Source of the DNA: Streptomyces puniciscabiei
GTDB lineage: Bacteria; Actinomycetota; Actinomycetes; Streptomycetales; Streptomycetaceae
Assembly: GCF_006715785.1 (NCBI RefSeq)
Contig: NZ_VFNX01000002.1
Span: 620,001-684,000 of the forward strand
Direction: 5' to 3'
Length of the DNA stretch: 64,000 nucleotides
Below the pieces are notes generated by a model. It did not search any database and was not told the origin of the DNA. It saw nothing but the letters and a program-made list of their open reading frames with translations. Of the stretch, positions 42,076 through 52,346 are shown piece after piece. Made by a program: the position numbers and the translations under genes. Position 1 is the first letter of the stretch, and the number at the start of each line of letters is the position of its first letter.

Positions 42076-42981
42076 GTGCCTCGCAGAGCCCTCCTTCCCC
42101 TGGCCGCCCTGCTGCTGTGTGCCGGCACCCTCGCCGCGCCCGCCGCCGGAGCCGCCCCGCGCGCCTCGGACCCGCCGCGGCCGCTGCGCATCCTGCTGAC
42201 GAACGACGACGGTTACGACGCCCCCGGCATCCGCATGCTGTACGACCGCCTCACCGCCGCCGGGCACGACGTGACGATCGTCGCCCCGCTCACGAACCAG
42301 AGCGGAGCCGGTACCCGCATGTCGAGTGGGCCCACGATCGGCGTACTGCATCCGCAGCCGAAGGTGTGGGCGGTCGACGGCTCGCCGGCGGACGCGGTGA
42401 GCTTCGGTCTCTCCGCCGTGTTCGCGCGGCACGCCCCGGACCTGGTCCTCTCCGGGACGAACTTCGGCCCCAACCTTGCGGCCATGGCGACTCATTCGGG
42501 CACGGTGGGCGCCGCGGTGACGGCCCTGGAGGACGGCGTGCCCGCGATCGCCGTCAGCACCGGCGGCCTTCGGGCGCCCGTATCCGACCGGATCCTCAAC
42601 GCCATGCGCCCCACGGACGACTTCGTGCTGGCACTCGTCGACCAGCTGCGGGACCGGGCCCACGGCGGACGTCTGCTGCCGGAGGGTGTGGGCCTCGACG
42701 TCGACCATCCGGTGCTGGGGGCGGACGGCACGGGAACCGCGCGCGGCACCGACGTCACCACGCAGGATCCGCGTCCCGTGCTCGAGCCCGAGTACGCCGA
42801 CAACGGCGACGGCACCTGGAAGGTGACCGTCGGCGTCGTGGACGCCCCCGCCCGCCCGGGCAGCGACGTCGCGGCCGTCGACGCCGGCCGCATCTCGGTC
42901 TCGCCGATCACCCCCGGCTGGAACCCTGGCCCGGGCGACTACGCCCGTACGGCGGCCCTCGTGGCGGGACTGCGGCCCTGA
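42076..42981 (+). CDS. Exported SurE-type 5'-nucleotidase
   Basis: 301 residues from GTG 42076 behind AAGGAG. A signal peptide (PRRALLPLAALLLCAGTLAA) leads to the SurE core: RILLTNDDGYDAPGIRMLYD (metal-binding NDD), VAPLTNQSGAGTRMS, DLVLSGTNFGPNLA and THSGTVGAAVTALEDGVPAI. SurE is normally cytoplasmic and dephosphorylates nucleoside monophosphates; here it appears to be secreted. In this operon it may release nucleosides or phosphate from external nucleotides for the adjacent permease. Confidence 0.88.
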   Translation: MPRRALLPLAALLLCAGTLAAPAAGAAPRASDPPRPLRILLTNDDGYDAPGIRMLYDRLTAAGHDVTIVAPLTNQSGAGTRMSSGPTIGVLHPQPKVWAVDGSPADAVSFGLSAVFARHAPDLVLSGTNFGPNLAAMATHSGTVGAAVTALEDGVPAIAVSTGGLRAPVSDRILNAMRPTDDFVLALVDQLRDRAHGGRLLPEGVGLDVDHPVLGADGTGTARGTDVTTQDPRPVLEPEYADNGDGTWKVTVGVVDAPARPGSDVAAVDAGRISVSPITPGWNPGPGDYARTAALVAGLRP

Positions 42982-43109
42982 GGAACCGGCTCAGGCGCCG
43001 ACGGGTGCCGGTGGCGGCGGCGCATGAGCACCGCCCGGGCCGTCACGTGCGGACGCCACCGCCGGAAAAAGAGTTGTCCGGGTACCCGTACTGCCGCCAC
43101 GATCAGCCC

Positions 43110-43214
43110 ATGACCTCGCTGATCGACTTGCTGCCGCCGACCGCCGCCGACCGATCGGTGCGCGGCCGACAGCAGCGCGACCGACGGCGGAGGCCCACAC
43201 CCGTCCACGCATGA
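43110..43214 (+). CDS. Possible 34-aa leader ORF upstream of lysE-type gene
   Basis: ATG 43110 opens a 34-codon frame (TSLIDLLPPTAADRSVRG, then very Arg-rich) whose TGA overlaps the downstream ATG as ATGA. Such an overlap is a common way to couple translation. There is no strong ribosome site and no homology is recognised, so it may be chance. Confidence 0.3.
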   Translation: MTSLIDLLPPTAADRSVRGRQQRDRRRRPTPVHA

Positions 43215-43846
43215 CCGCGGCGCTGGTCGCGGGGCTTCTCGCGGGCTACGGCATCGCCGTGCCCGTGGGGGCCGTCGGGACGTATCTGGTGGCGTTGACG
43301 GCTCGGACCTCGTTGCGGATCGGCGCATGCGCCGCCCTGGGGGTCGCGACGGCGGACGGCGTCTACGCGCTGATCGCCGTGCTCGGAGGCTCCGCGCTCA
43401 CGCACGCCGTCGAGCCGATCGTGCGCCCCCTGCGCTGGGTCGCCGGCGCGGTGCTCGTGGTGCTGGCGGTGCGCGGCGCGGCAGCGGCGATCACCCACTA
43501 CCGCACACCGCCGACGGCCTCCCGGACCGAGGGGACTCCCCTCCGCCCCGCCCGGGCCTTCCTGGGGCTGTGGGGCCTCACGATGATGAACCCCCTCACC
43601 GTGATCTACTTCGCGGCGCTGGTGCTGGGCAGCCAGGCCTCTGCGGTCCCGGACCGGGTCGAACGGGCCGTGTTCGTCCTGGCCGCCTTCGCGGCGTCGG
43701 CCAGTTGGCAACTGCTCCTGGCCGGGGGCGGAGCCTTGCTCGGCCGGCTCCTGACCGGCAGCCGGGGCCGGCTCGTCACGGCCTTGGCGTCCAGCGCCGT
43801 GATGACGGCACTCGCCCTTCGCGTGCTGTTCGCTCACGGCCACTAG
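43211..43846 (+). CDS. LysE-family amino-acid exporter
   Basis: 211 residues with six probable membrane segments. The N-terminal LLAGYGIAVPVGAVGTYLVA and the segment GLWGLTMMNPLTVIYFAALV (with the conserved MNP) are characteristic of LysE/RhtB exporters. The substrate could be an amino acid or a related small molecule. It follows the SurE gene by about 230 bp on the same strand but shows no regulator of its own. Confidence 0.88.
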   Translation: MTAALVAGLLAGYGIAVPVGAVGTYLVALTARTSLRIGACAALGVATADGVYALIAVLGGSALTHAVEPIVRPLRWVAGAVLVVLAVRGAAAAITHYRTPPTASRTEGTPLRPARAFLGLWGLTMMNPLTVIYFAALVLGSQASAVPDRVERAVFVLAAFAASASWQLLLAGGGALLGRLLTGSRGRLVTALASSAVMTALALRVLFAHGH

Positions 43847-44149
43847 GGCAGGCCGCCCTCGGCGCGGTGCGCACATGGCCGATGCCTCGGGTGGCCGCGT
43901 CGGGTTCCGGGGCGGAGGCGATCGCCCCAGCGGCCGTATGCCCAGGCCGGGTGACTGCGCGTGGCACGGTGTCAGGGGCGGCTCGTAGCGTCCGTGCCAC
44001 GCACACAGGCCCATGCTGCCCGATGTCGTCTTGCGCCGGGTGGGCATCACGTGAGCGCCGCCCGGCCGCCGGCCCGGCCCGGTCGTCCTGGGCGTCTCCC
44101 GGGCCTGGTCCCCGGACCGGGTCCCGGGGATGGGAGGGACATCGCACCC
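43847..44149. other. Non-coding spacer after the lysE-type gene
   Basis: About 300 bp between convergent genes. I see no gene, repeat or strong hairpin here. Confidence 0.4.
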
Positions 44150-45004
44150 TCACGGGCCGCACGGGGACGGGCTCCAGTCCGGCAACCGGTTCAGAAAGGC
44201 CGACAGTTCGGCGTTGAAGCGTGCCGGGTCCTCCATGTTCGGGTAGTGCGCGGTGCCCGGCACGCTGACGCTGTGGGCGCCGGGGACGAGGCTCGTCAGG
44301 CGGGTGGCCATGGCGAGGTGGTCGGGGGCGTCCAGGGCGCCGTTGATCGCGCACACGGGGACCGTGATGTCCGCGGCGCGCTCCCAGGTGGCGGTGACGG
44401 GCACGCGCCGGTCGGGCTCCCCTGCCGTGTGCTTGGCCAGTGTGGCCAGGGCCATCTCCCGGACCCGGCGCAGCACTTCGGGCGGCGCGTCGGCCGGGTC
44501 GCGGTGCGGGCCGACGGTGAACCGGTTGAAGGCGTCCACCCAGCCGTCCAGGTCACCGGCGGCCAGAGCCTGCCGCTGGGCGGCGAACACGTCCAGGGCC
44601 CAGGGGTCGCGGAAGACGGGCTCGCTGGTGCCGACGCCGCTGACGACGACCGCGCGGACCAGTCCGGGATGCTCCAGCGCGCAGTCGACGGCGGTGGCCC
44701 CGCCCATCGACACGCCGACGAGCACGGCGGGGACGGCGTCGAGGCCGAGGAGCAGTGCGGCGAGGTCGTCGGTGTTCCGGTAGGGGGCGGTGGCGTTGGC
44801 CGAGCCGCCGTGGCCGCGGGCGTCGAAGGCGATCACCCGGTGGTGCGGTGCGAAGGCGGGGATCTGGTCGTCCCACACCCGCTGGTCGAGGAAGCCGCCG
44901 TGCAGGAACACCAGGGGCGGTCCCGAGCCCGCCTCACGGTAGGCGAGGGAGCCGTCGGCGGTCGGCAGCGAACGGGTCGGCACGGAGGCCAGGTCGACTG
45001 TCAT
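44150..45004 (-). CDS. Alpha/beta hydrolase (MarR-controlled)
   Basis: 284 residues from ATG 45004; an in-frame ATG at 45025 is possible. The fold motifs are PLVFLHGGFLDQRVWDDQIP, IAFDARGHGGSANATAPYR, the nucleophile elbow LVGVSMGGATAVDCAL, the acid AINGALDAPDH and the base GTAHYPNMEDP. It is a soluble hydrolase of the haloperoxidase/lactonase-like group. A 17-bp palindrome covers the start codon, and the divergent gene encodes a MarR repressor, so it is likely induced by a small aromatic or lactone. Confidence 0.88.
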   Translation of the reverse strand: MTVDLASVPTRSLPTADGSLAYREAGSGPPLVFLHGGFLDQRVWDDQIPAFAPHHRVIAFDARGHGGSANATAPYRNTDDLAALLLGLDAVPAVLVGVSMGGATAVDCALEHPGLVRAVVVSGVGTSEPVFRDPWALDVFAAQRQALAAGDLDGWVDAFNRFTVGPHRDPADAPPEVLRRVREMALATLAKHTAGEPDRRVPVTATWERAADITVPVCAINGALDAPDHLAMATRLTSLVPGAHSVSVPGTAHYPNMEDPARFNAELSAFLNRLPDWSPSPCGP

Positions 45005-45020
45005 GACAACCAAGTTGTCA
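45004..45020. promoter_or_regulatory. MarR-type operator over the hydrolase start
   Basis: TGACAACCAAGTTGTCA has perfect 7-bp arms (TGACAAC/GTTGTCA) around CAA. It touches the hydrolase start codon and lies 43 bp upstream of the marR start, so bound repressor would block both directions. GGTTGGCAACCCGGGTGTCA just downstream may be a weak second site. Confidence 0.82.
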
Positions 45021-45062
45021 TTCATGGGTGCAGGTTGGCAACCCGGGTGTCATCCTTGGGTC

Positions 45063-45545
45063 ATGAACGTCGACCGCTCCGCAGCCGCCCAGCCCACCCA
45101 GGACCAGCTGGCCGAGCGCCTCACCGAGGTGTTCGACCTGGTCGGACCGCTCTACCGGCGGGTGCACCGCAAGGTGGAGCAGGCGGCACCGATCGAGGGT
45201 CTGTCGGTCGGGGTACGCGCCGTGCTCGATCTGCTGGACAAACAGGGGCCCATGACGGTGCCGCAGATGGGCCGGGCCCAGGCGCTCAGTCGGCAGTTCG
45301 TCCAGCGCATGGTGAACGACGCGGCGCGGCTCGGCCTGGTGGAGAGCGTCGCGAACCCCGCCCACCGCCGCTCGTCGCTCATCCGGCTCACCGGCGCCGG
45401 CCGCGGCGCCATCGCCGCCGTACGGGCCCGCGAGCACGAGGTGCTGCGCCGGGTGGGTGGCGATCTGACCATGGCGGAGGTGGACGCGTGTGTGCGCGTC
45501 CTGGGGGCGATGCACGCGCTGTTCGCGGACGTGGACGTCGACTGA
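45063..45545 (+). CDS. MarR-family regulator
   Basis: 160 residues. The winged helix region includes GLSVGVRAVLDLLDKQGPMT, VPQMGRAQALSRQFVQRMVN and GLVESVANPAHRRSSLIRLT, with dimerisation helices at both ends. ATG 45063 is preferred; ATG 45003 is in frame, but it overlaps the operator and would add an unusual leader (TTKLSFMGAGWQPGCHPW). It most likely represses the divergent hydrolase and itself. Confidence 0.9.
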   Translation: MNVDRSAAAQPTQDQLAERLTEVFDLVGPLYRRVHRKVEQAAPIEGLSVGVRAVLDLLDKQGPMTVPQMGRAQALSRQFVQRMVNDAARLGLVESVANPAHRRSSLIRLTGAGRGAIAAVRAREHEVLRRVGGDLTMAEVDACVRVLGAMHALFADVDVD

Positions 45546-45581
45546 GCCACGGCCGCCGGCGCCCGGCGTGCCGCCGGGTGG

Positions 45582-46421
45582 TCAGCCGGTCGCGAAGATC
45601 TTCAGCCGGTCCAGGGCGCCGTTGAAGCGGTCGTGGTCCCCGACGGTCTTGCCGGCGGAGGTGTACTGCCACATCGTGTGGTACGACCAGCCGGCCGGCA
45701 GGGTCCCCGGGTCCGAGGCGTAGCGGGCGATCCACAGCGGGTTGTTCGCGGCGAAGCCGCTGTAGTTGCCGGTGCACTGGGTCCACCAGCTGGTCGCCGT
45801 GTAGATGACGGCGTCCCTGCCGGTGCGCGACTTGTAGCGGCTCAGGAAGTCACGGATCCAGCTGACCATGCTGGACTTGGACTTGCCGTAGCAGGCGTCG
45901 CCGTACGGGTTCCACTCGATGTCGAGCGCGCCGGGCAGGGTCTTGCCGTCCTTGGACCAGCCGCCGCCGTGCGCGAGGAAGTAGTCGGCCTGAGCGGCGC
46001 CACCGGCCGTGTCCGGCGTGGCGAAGTGGTAGGCGCCACGGATCATGCCCACCTTGTACGAGCCGGTGTACTGCTGGGTGAAGTAGGGGTTGGTGTAGTA
46101 GGTCCCCTCGGTGGCCTTCGTGTACGCCCACTGCGTGCCGTCCTTCCACAGGGTCGGCCAGTCGACGCCGGCCTGGTGGCTCGCGACGTCGACGCCCTCG
46201 GGCTGCGAGGCGCGTCCCGCCGGGGGCCGGGTGCCGGTGTCTCCGTCATGGGCGAGGACGCCGATGCCCATGTACGCGCCGCCGCGCACGGGTCCACCCC
46301 CGGCGGGTTCGGACATGGCCGGCGTGCCGGGCAGGAACAGGACAAGGACGGTCAGGGCGCCGGTGAGGCACCGGCGGGACCGGCCGCGGAAGGGGACTGT
46401 CAGACTTTGCACGGAATACAT
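45582..46421 (-). CDS. Secreted GH25 muramidase (lysozyme)
   Basis: 279 residues with a signal peptide (RRCLTGALTVLVLFLPGTPA). The catalytic domain starts PEGVDVASHQAGVDWPTLWK and has the acidic pair in LPGALDIEWNPYGD, then YTATSWWTQCTGNYSGFAAN and ending HTMWQYTSAGKTVGDHDRFN. GH25 enzymes cut the beta-1,4 bond between N-acetylmuramic acid and N-acetylglucosamine. It could act on its own wall during growth or on competitors. The next gene on the same strand is a secreted peptidase. Confidence 0.92.
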   Translation of the reverse strand: MYSVQSLTVPFRGRSRRCLTGALTVLVLFLPGTPAMSEPAGGGPVRGGAYMGIGVLAHDGDTGTRPPAGRASQPEGVDVASHQAGVDWPTLWKDGTQWAYTKATEGTYYTNPYFTQQYTGSYKVGMIRGAYHFATPDTAGGAAQADYFLAHGGGWSKDGKTLPGALDIEWNPYGDACYGKSKSSMVSWIRDFLSRYKSRTGRDAVIYTATSWWTQCTGNYSGFAANNPLWIARYASDPGTLPAGWSYHTMWQYTSAGKTVGDHDRFNGALDRLKIFATG

Positions 46422-46508
46422 CTGACCCGTGGTCGGGTCGGATCGCACTCCGTGTTCCGCCCGAGGAAGCCATCCGCGGCCGGATTTTCAGCCTTGTGGG
46501 TGTGCCGG

Positions 46509-48365
46509 TCAGCCTTCGATGCGGTGCTGGGCCCAGAAGGAGGTGAGGTCGGTGCTCGTGACGGCCTGGGCGGCGGCCTTGAACTCCGCCGTGGTCGACA
46601 CGCCGTACCAGTGCGCGGTCGCGTAGTCCTTCAGCAGCTTGGCCATGGCGGTGTCACCGAGGACGCGGCGCAGATCGTGCAGGGCACACTTGCCGTAGCC
46701 GTAGACGACGGTGGAATAGCGGGAGGAGTGCGCGTCCCAGTAGGCCATCGGGTTGGTGATCTTCTCGGCGCTCGACGCCCAGGAGACGCTGCTCCAGCAG
46801 TTGGTGCCGGTCTTGCCGAGGGCGAGGTCGGTGGCGTAGTCCGTGAACGCCTCGTCCAGCCAGGGGCTGTTGTACTCGTCGTCGCCGACGATGCCGTACC
46901 ACCACTGGTGGCCGATCTCGTGGGTGAGGGCGGTGGAGCTGACCACGTCCAGGACGAACCCGGGGTACTCCATGCCGCCGAACCAGTAGTTGTTGTCGAT
47001 CACAGCGTCCAGCTCGCCGTAGGGATAGGCGCCGAAGCGGGCCGCGTGGGCGTCCATGGCGCTCTTGGCGGTGGTCAGCATGGACTGGGCACTGGAGGAG
47101 CTGATGCCCGAGACCGAGTAGACGTTCACCGCGACGCCGGCCGCCGAGGTGCCGGAGACCTTGGTGAAGGGCCCGGCGGCCCAGGCGAAGTCACGGACCT
47201 TCGACGCCGTCGCCGTCGTCACCGTACGGCCGCTGGAACCGGGCGTGTCCGTGGAGGTGCCGGTCGCCGGGACCAGCAGGCCACTGGGGTGGTCCAGGGT
47301 CACCTTGAAGTCGGCGGCCAGGGAGTAGAACGACTCGCCGTTGTTCGTGTACGGGTCGAGGTGCCAGCCTGCGCTGTCACGGACGGCAAGGACGGGCAGG
47401 GCGTTGCCGATGAAGCTGTAGGCACCGTCGTGGCCGAACCGGTCGGCGCCGCTGGGTACGGTGATGCCGAGGTCGAACCCGATGGTGGCGCTCCGGCCCT
47501 GGGCGAGCGGGGCGGGCAGGTCGATCTTGAGCGCGGTGCAGGCCACGGAGGGCGCGCCGGCCGTACCGCCGGTGACGTTCGTGACGCGGATCGGCATGGC
47601 GTCACAGGTGCCGTGGTAGTTGTCCCACAGCCGCAGATAGACCTCGTTCAGCGCGGTGGCGGAGGCGTTGCTGAAGGTCACGCTCTCGTGCCCGGTCCAT
47701 GCGGTGCCGCTCGTATCGCTGCTGAGGTTCACGGTGTACGAAGGAGCGGCCGGGGTGCGCGTGGAGTCGCCCGGCGGTGGCGCGCTGCCGCCCGAGGTGT
47801 CGAGCGCTATGTCGTCGAGGACGAAGCTGGTCTGCAGGCTTTCGTCCTCGGTCCCGGTGAAGGAGAGGGCGACGGTCTGCCCGGCGTACGCCGACACGTC
47901 GACCGACTTCTGGACGTACCCGGTGTTCGCGTCGAGGTTCGACCAGGTGCCCAGTGTCGTGGCGCCGATCCGGGCCGTGAGCTTGTCGTAGGCGACGGAG
48001 GAGGCCGTCTCGTCCGTGTCGATGTGCAGCCAGAAGGTGAGGGTGGCCGCGTCGCAGCCGGCCGGGACGGTGACGCTCTGGCTGAGGGTGTCCGTATGGG
48101 TGCTGCCGACTCCGTCCAGCCAGGCGTAGGAGCTGCCGCCGTGGGCGGTCTGGCCGGAGCGGCTGGTGATGACGGTGGAGGAGGACGTCGACCAGGGCGA
48201 CGTCCCGCTCTCGAAGCCGCCGTTGCCGACGACCTGCGCCGGAGTGCAGGCGGCGGATGCCGTGGCCGGCCGGGCCGCGGCGGGTGTGCCGGGGAGCACG
48301 AGGGCGGCCACCACGGCGACGGTGAGCGCACCGGCGCCGAGGACCTTGTGGGGGGTCGATCTCAC
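46509..48365 (-). CDS. Secreted M1-family metallopeptidase with N-terminal beta-sandwich module
   Basis: 618 residues. A signal peptide ([20 protein letters not shown]) is followed by a domain of about 150 residues starting [20 protein letters not shown], like carbohydrate- or protein-binding modules. The M1 aminopeptidase region has [20 protein letters not shown] (GxMEN-type motif altered to GGMEYPG), the zinc site HEIGHQWW (residues 482-486) and the third ligand Glu505 in [11 protein letters not shown]1 enzymes of this group trim peptides outside the cell; the changed GAMEN motif may alter specificity. Confidence 0.9.
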   Translation of the reverse strand: MRSTPHKVLGAGALTVAVVAALVLPGTPAAARPATASAACTPAQVVGNGGFESGTSPWSTSSSTVITSRSGQTAHGGSSYAWLDGVGSTHTDTLSQSVTVPAGCDAATLTFWLHIDTDETASSVAYDKLTARIGATTLGTWSNLDANTGYVQKSVDVSAYAGQTVALSFTGTEDESLQTSFVLDDIALDTSGGSAPPPGDSTRTPAAPSYTVNLSSDTSGTAWTGHESVTFSNASATALNEVYLRLWDNYHGTCDAMPIRVTNVTGGTAGAPSVACTALKIDLPAPLAQGRSATIGFDLGITVPSGADRFGHDGAYSFIGNALPVLAVRDSAGWHLDPYTNNGESFYSLAADFKVTLDHPSGLLVPATGTSTDTPGSSGRTVTTATASKVRDFAWAAGPFTKVSGTSAAGVAVNVYSVSGISSSSAQSMLTTAKSAMDAHAARFGAYPYGELDAVIDNNYWFGGMEYPGFVLDVVSSTALTHEIGHQWWYGIVGDDEYNSPWLDEAFTDYATDLALGKTGTNCWSSVSWASSAEKITNPMAYWDAHSSRYSTVVYGYGKCALHDLRRVLGDTAMAKLLKDYATAHWYGVSTTAEFKAAAQAVTSTDLTSFWAQHRIEG

Positions 48366-48578
48366 ACGCTACTCCTTTGCGGCGGCCGGGATTCCCGGCC
48401 TGCTCGATGGCCACCGCCGGCTGGGGTACGCCGGGGTGGCCGCTGACAGGGCTTGCGCGATCGCTGTACCGAGTGGTGCGCCGCGCCCTCATGGGGTCAG
48501 GGTGCGGACTGCCGAAAGCGTGACAGATTTGACCGGGCCATGCCAGAAGGATGCGGTGTGCTTCGGACTGAGGGGCGG

Positions 48579-49235
48579 TCAGTTGGCGCGCAGCGTCACG
48601 AACACCGCCGTCAACGCGATGCCCCGCGGGTCCTGCCAGCCGCGCGCCACATGGCCGATCGCACCCTCGGGGCGCAGCGGCGGGTTCTCGGCCACGGGGG
48701 TGAGCACCCGGTGGACGTGCAGGACCATGCCGTGCGGCGCGGGGATGCGGGTGCCCTCCTGATCATCGGCCGGCTCGGGGGCGAAGCCGCCCGGAGCCCA
48801 GGGGGCGCCCGCATAGGAGCGGATCACCTCGGGGTCGGGGGCGCCGTCGATGCTCTGGGCCTGCGCCTGGGCCCTGCCCTCGATCAACGACAGCAACTCG
48901 GCTACCAGCACCGGGTCGTGACAGCCGTCGTAGGCCCAGCGCTTGCCCAGGACACCGTGCTCCAGCGTGCCGACGAGCGCGTGTTCCGCCCCCTCCAGCG
49001 GCGCGCCGCGATAGGTCAACGGAACGAGGTAGGCGGTCGGTTCCCCGGTGGACGTGTCGGTGGCCACCATGAACTCGATCCCGACCTCGCCCTCCGGGTC
49101 GTCCAGCCGGAATCCCCCGGACTTGGTCAGCACCGGAGCGTCCGGGCCGCCGCGGTACCAGGGGCGCGAGGGCAGCCAGTCGGTGAGCAGCTCCAGCTTC
49201 GTGGGCTTGAGCGTGGTGTGGTGGATGATGGCCAT
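48579..49235 (-). CDS. Maltokinase N-terminal cap-like protein
   Basis: 218 residues. It begins AIIHHTTLKPTKLELLTDWL and PSRPWYRGGPDAPVLTKSGG, the pattern of the cap domain found at the N-terminus of maltokinases, continuing TAYLVPLTYRGAPLEGAEHA and LGKRWAYDGCHDPVLVAELL. Here no kinase domain follows. Stand-alone proteins of this type are often misnamed glucan-branching proteins. The function is unknown. The start at ATG 49235 was chosen for the conserved-looking N-terminus. Confidence 0.75.
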   Translation of the reverse strand: MAIIHHTTLKPTKLELLTDWLPSRPWYRGGPDAPVLTKSGGFRLDDPEGEVGIEFMVATDTSTGEPTAYLVPLTYRGAPLEGAEHALVGTLEHGVLGKRWAYDGCHDPVLVAELLSLIEGRAQAQAQSIDGAPDPEVIRSYAGAPWAPGGFAPEPADDQEGTRIPAPHGMVLHVHRVLTPVAENPPLRPEGAIGHVARGWQDPRGIALTAVFVTLRAN

Positions 49236-50871
<1,636 letters not shown>

Positions 50872-50986
50872 GAGGGCAGCGCGGCGGCCGCACCATTCCC
50901 CCCTGATCATCTGACGGGACGTCACTCATCATCGAGACGGCGGAGCCGGTCTGCCGGGTTTGGCCCGCAAGCCGGCGAAGGTGTCC

Positions 50987-50991
50987 GTTCT
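50987..50991 (+). repeat. Target-site duplication, left copy
   Basis: GTTCT directly abuts the left inverted end at 50992. The same five bases follow the right end at 53539-53543. Five base pairs is the usual duplication made by Tn3-family transposition. Confidence 0.8.
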
Positions 50992-51021
50992 GGCCTTCGG
51001 GGAGGACCGGTCCGGGTTTTG
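50992..51021 (+). repeat. Left terminal inverted repeat
   Basis: The 30-bp end begins GGCCTTCGGGGAGGA and finishes GGTCCGGGTTTTG reading inward. The resolvase remnant runs up to its inner edge. Its partner at 53509-53538 differs at one base (position 16). Confidence 0.85.
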
Positions 51022-51215
51022 ACACGGCCGCGGGCGCGTGCGGCGTCCAGGCCTGCGCGGGTGCCGGAGACGATGAGCTCGCCGACGAACTCTGCGAGGG
51101 CGGCGAAGACGTGCCAGACGAGACGGTGGGCCGGAGATAGTGGTGTCCAGGCGCTCGTGCAGAAAGCAGAAGCCGATCGAGGGACCGGTCGTAGCGGTCG
51201 AGCGCGGGGACGAGG
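51021..51215 (-). pseudogene. Serine resolvase/invertase remnant (tnpR-like)
   Basis: Minus-strand pieces of a serine recombinase occur in successive frames: ALDRYDRSLDRLL, then GFCFLHERLDTT, then HRLVWHVFAALAEF, VGELIVSGTRAGLDAARARG and RV. Intact family members read RSL..DL....LHE.LDTTTP.GRLVFHVFAALAEFIRELI (dots mark skipped residues). At least two frameshifts and a deletion break it, and the N-terminal catalytic Ser region and the C-terminal HTH are missing. It ends at the inner edge of the left inverted repeat. Confidence 0.82.
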
Positions 51216-51330
51216 CGGCACGCGCATGGCGGTGGCGGGTGAGGGGGTGCCGGCCCTTCTTCGCGCTGGTGGTTGTCTGGAATCGGTCCTGCGGTGATCG
51301 TCATGGCGAGGGGCGAGTGCCCCCCGGTCA

Positions 51331-52275
51331 TTAGGCCAGTGCGGTCATGTGGTCGGGGTGGTGGGCGTCGACGTCGTGGGCGGCTTGGACGAAGGCGGCG
51401 ACGGCCGCGGATCGCGAGGTCTCCGGCCAGGCGACCATGACCTCGCTGGGGCTGAGGCCGATGACCGGCCGGTATGCGATGTCCGGGCGCTGGTGCCGCT
51501 CGGTGGTGGAGAGTGACAGGAACGCCACCGCCTGGCCCAGCGCGACCACCTCCAGGAGTTGCTCGACGCTGGCCACGAGCGGCCCCTCAGGAGTTTCGGC
51601 CGACGCCAAGCCTGTGTGGTCATCGCCTGCTTCTGCGCCGTCGTATCCGGTGTAGTAGGCGGTGGCGGAGGGGGCGGCCCCTTTCCAGCGCGGGCTCGGT
51701 TCGCCCTTGAGGTCGGTCAGCCGCAGTCGCCGGCGTCCGGCCAGGCGGTGCGCGGCGGGGAGGACGGCCAGTCGCGGCTCGACCACGAGCGTCTGGCAAT
51801 CCAGCCCTTGACCGTCGAACGGGCTGCGCAGCAACGCTACATCGGCACGGCCGTCCCGCAGCATGGCGATCGGCTCTCCGCTGCCGTCGACGACGACTTC
51901 GGGCGGCGGCAGATGCGGACCCGTTCCCCGGTAGGCGGCGAGGATCTCCCGCAGCAGCCCGGCATCGCCTCCCGGTTTGGCCGCCACGACGAGCTGGGGT
52001 GTCGGCTGACCGGCCCGGCGTGCTCGCCGGGCCGCCGCGTGCACCGCGTCGACCGCGATCCGGGCCTGGTCGAGCAGCACCTGACCGGCGTTGGTCAGCC
52101 TCACCTGCCGGGTGGTGCGCTCCAGCAGGCGTACCCCGAGCCGGGACTCCATCTGAGCGATCGCCTTCGACAGCGGGGGCTGCGCCATCCCCAGGCGTTG
52201 CGCGGCCCGGCTGAAGTTCAGTTCCTCGGCGACCGCGATGAAGTACCTCAGCTCCCGCACCTCCAGCTCACTCAT
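51331..52275 (-). CDS. LysR-family regulator (element cargo)
   Basis: 314 residues. The HTH is VRELRYFIAVAEELNFSRAA, QRLGMAQPPLSKAIAQMESR, LGVRLLERTTRQVRLTNAGQ, followed by a two-lobed effector domain (DGRADVALLRSPFDG, PRLAVLPAAHRLAGRRRLRL, VEQLLEVVALGQAVAFLSLS). It is intact and divergent from the dehydrogenase, with inverted-repeat sequences in the 71-bp gap, the classic arrangement for LysR control of a neighbour. It lies inside the Tn3-type element. Confidence 0.93.
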   Translation of the reverse strand: MSELEVRELRYFIAVAEELNFSRAAQRLGMAQPPLSKAIAQMESRLGVRLLERTTRQVRLTNAGQVLLDQARIAVDAVHAAARRARRAGQPTPQLVVAAKPGGDAGLLREILAAYRGTGPHLPPPEVVVDGSGEPIAMLRDGRADVALLRSPFDGQGLDCQTLVVEPRLAVLPAAHRLAGRRRLRLTDLKGEPSPRWKGAAPSATAYYTGYDGAEAGDDHTGLASAETPEGPLVASVEQLLEVVALGQAVAFLSLSTTERHQRPDIAYRPVIGLSPSEVMVAWPETSRSAAVAAFVQAAHDVDAHHPDHMTALA

Positions 52276-52281
52276 ATCCGT

Positions 52282-52306
52282 AGACTATAGATCCAGAGTC
52301 TTCTGG
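52282..52306. promoter_or_regulatory. LysR operator region between lysR and SDR genes
   Basis: Two interlocked inverted repeats lie in the divergent gap: AGACT (52282-52286) with AGTCT (52297-52301), and CCAGA (52293-52297) with TCTGG (52302-52306). The first has the spacing of a T-N11-A LysR site. Confidence 0.6.
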
Positions 52307-52346
52307 TCTTTCCCTGCCGCCCGCAGGCGAGGGGAGGCTGGGTGCC

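Noticed and set aside
45003..45062. Upstream start for the MarR gene
   Set aside because: It would place the start codon inside the operator and add a leader unlike other MarR proteins.
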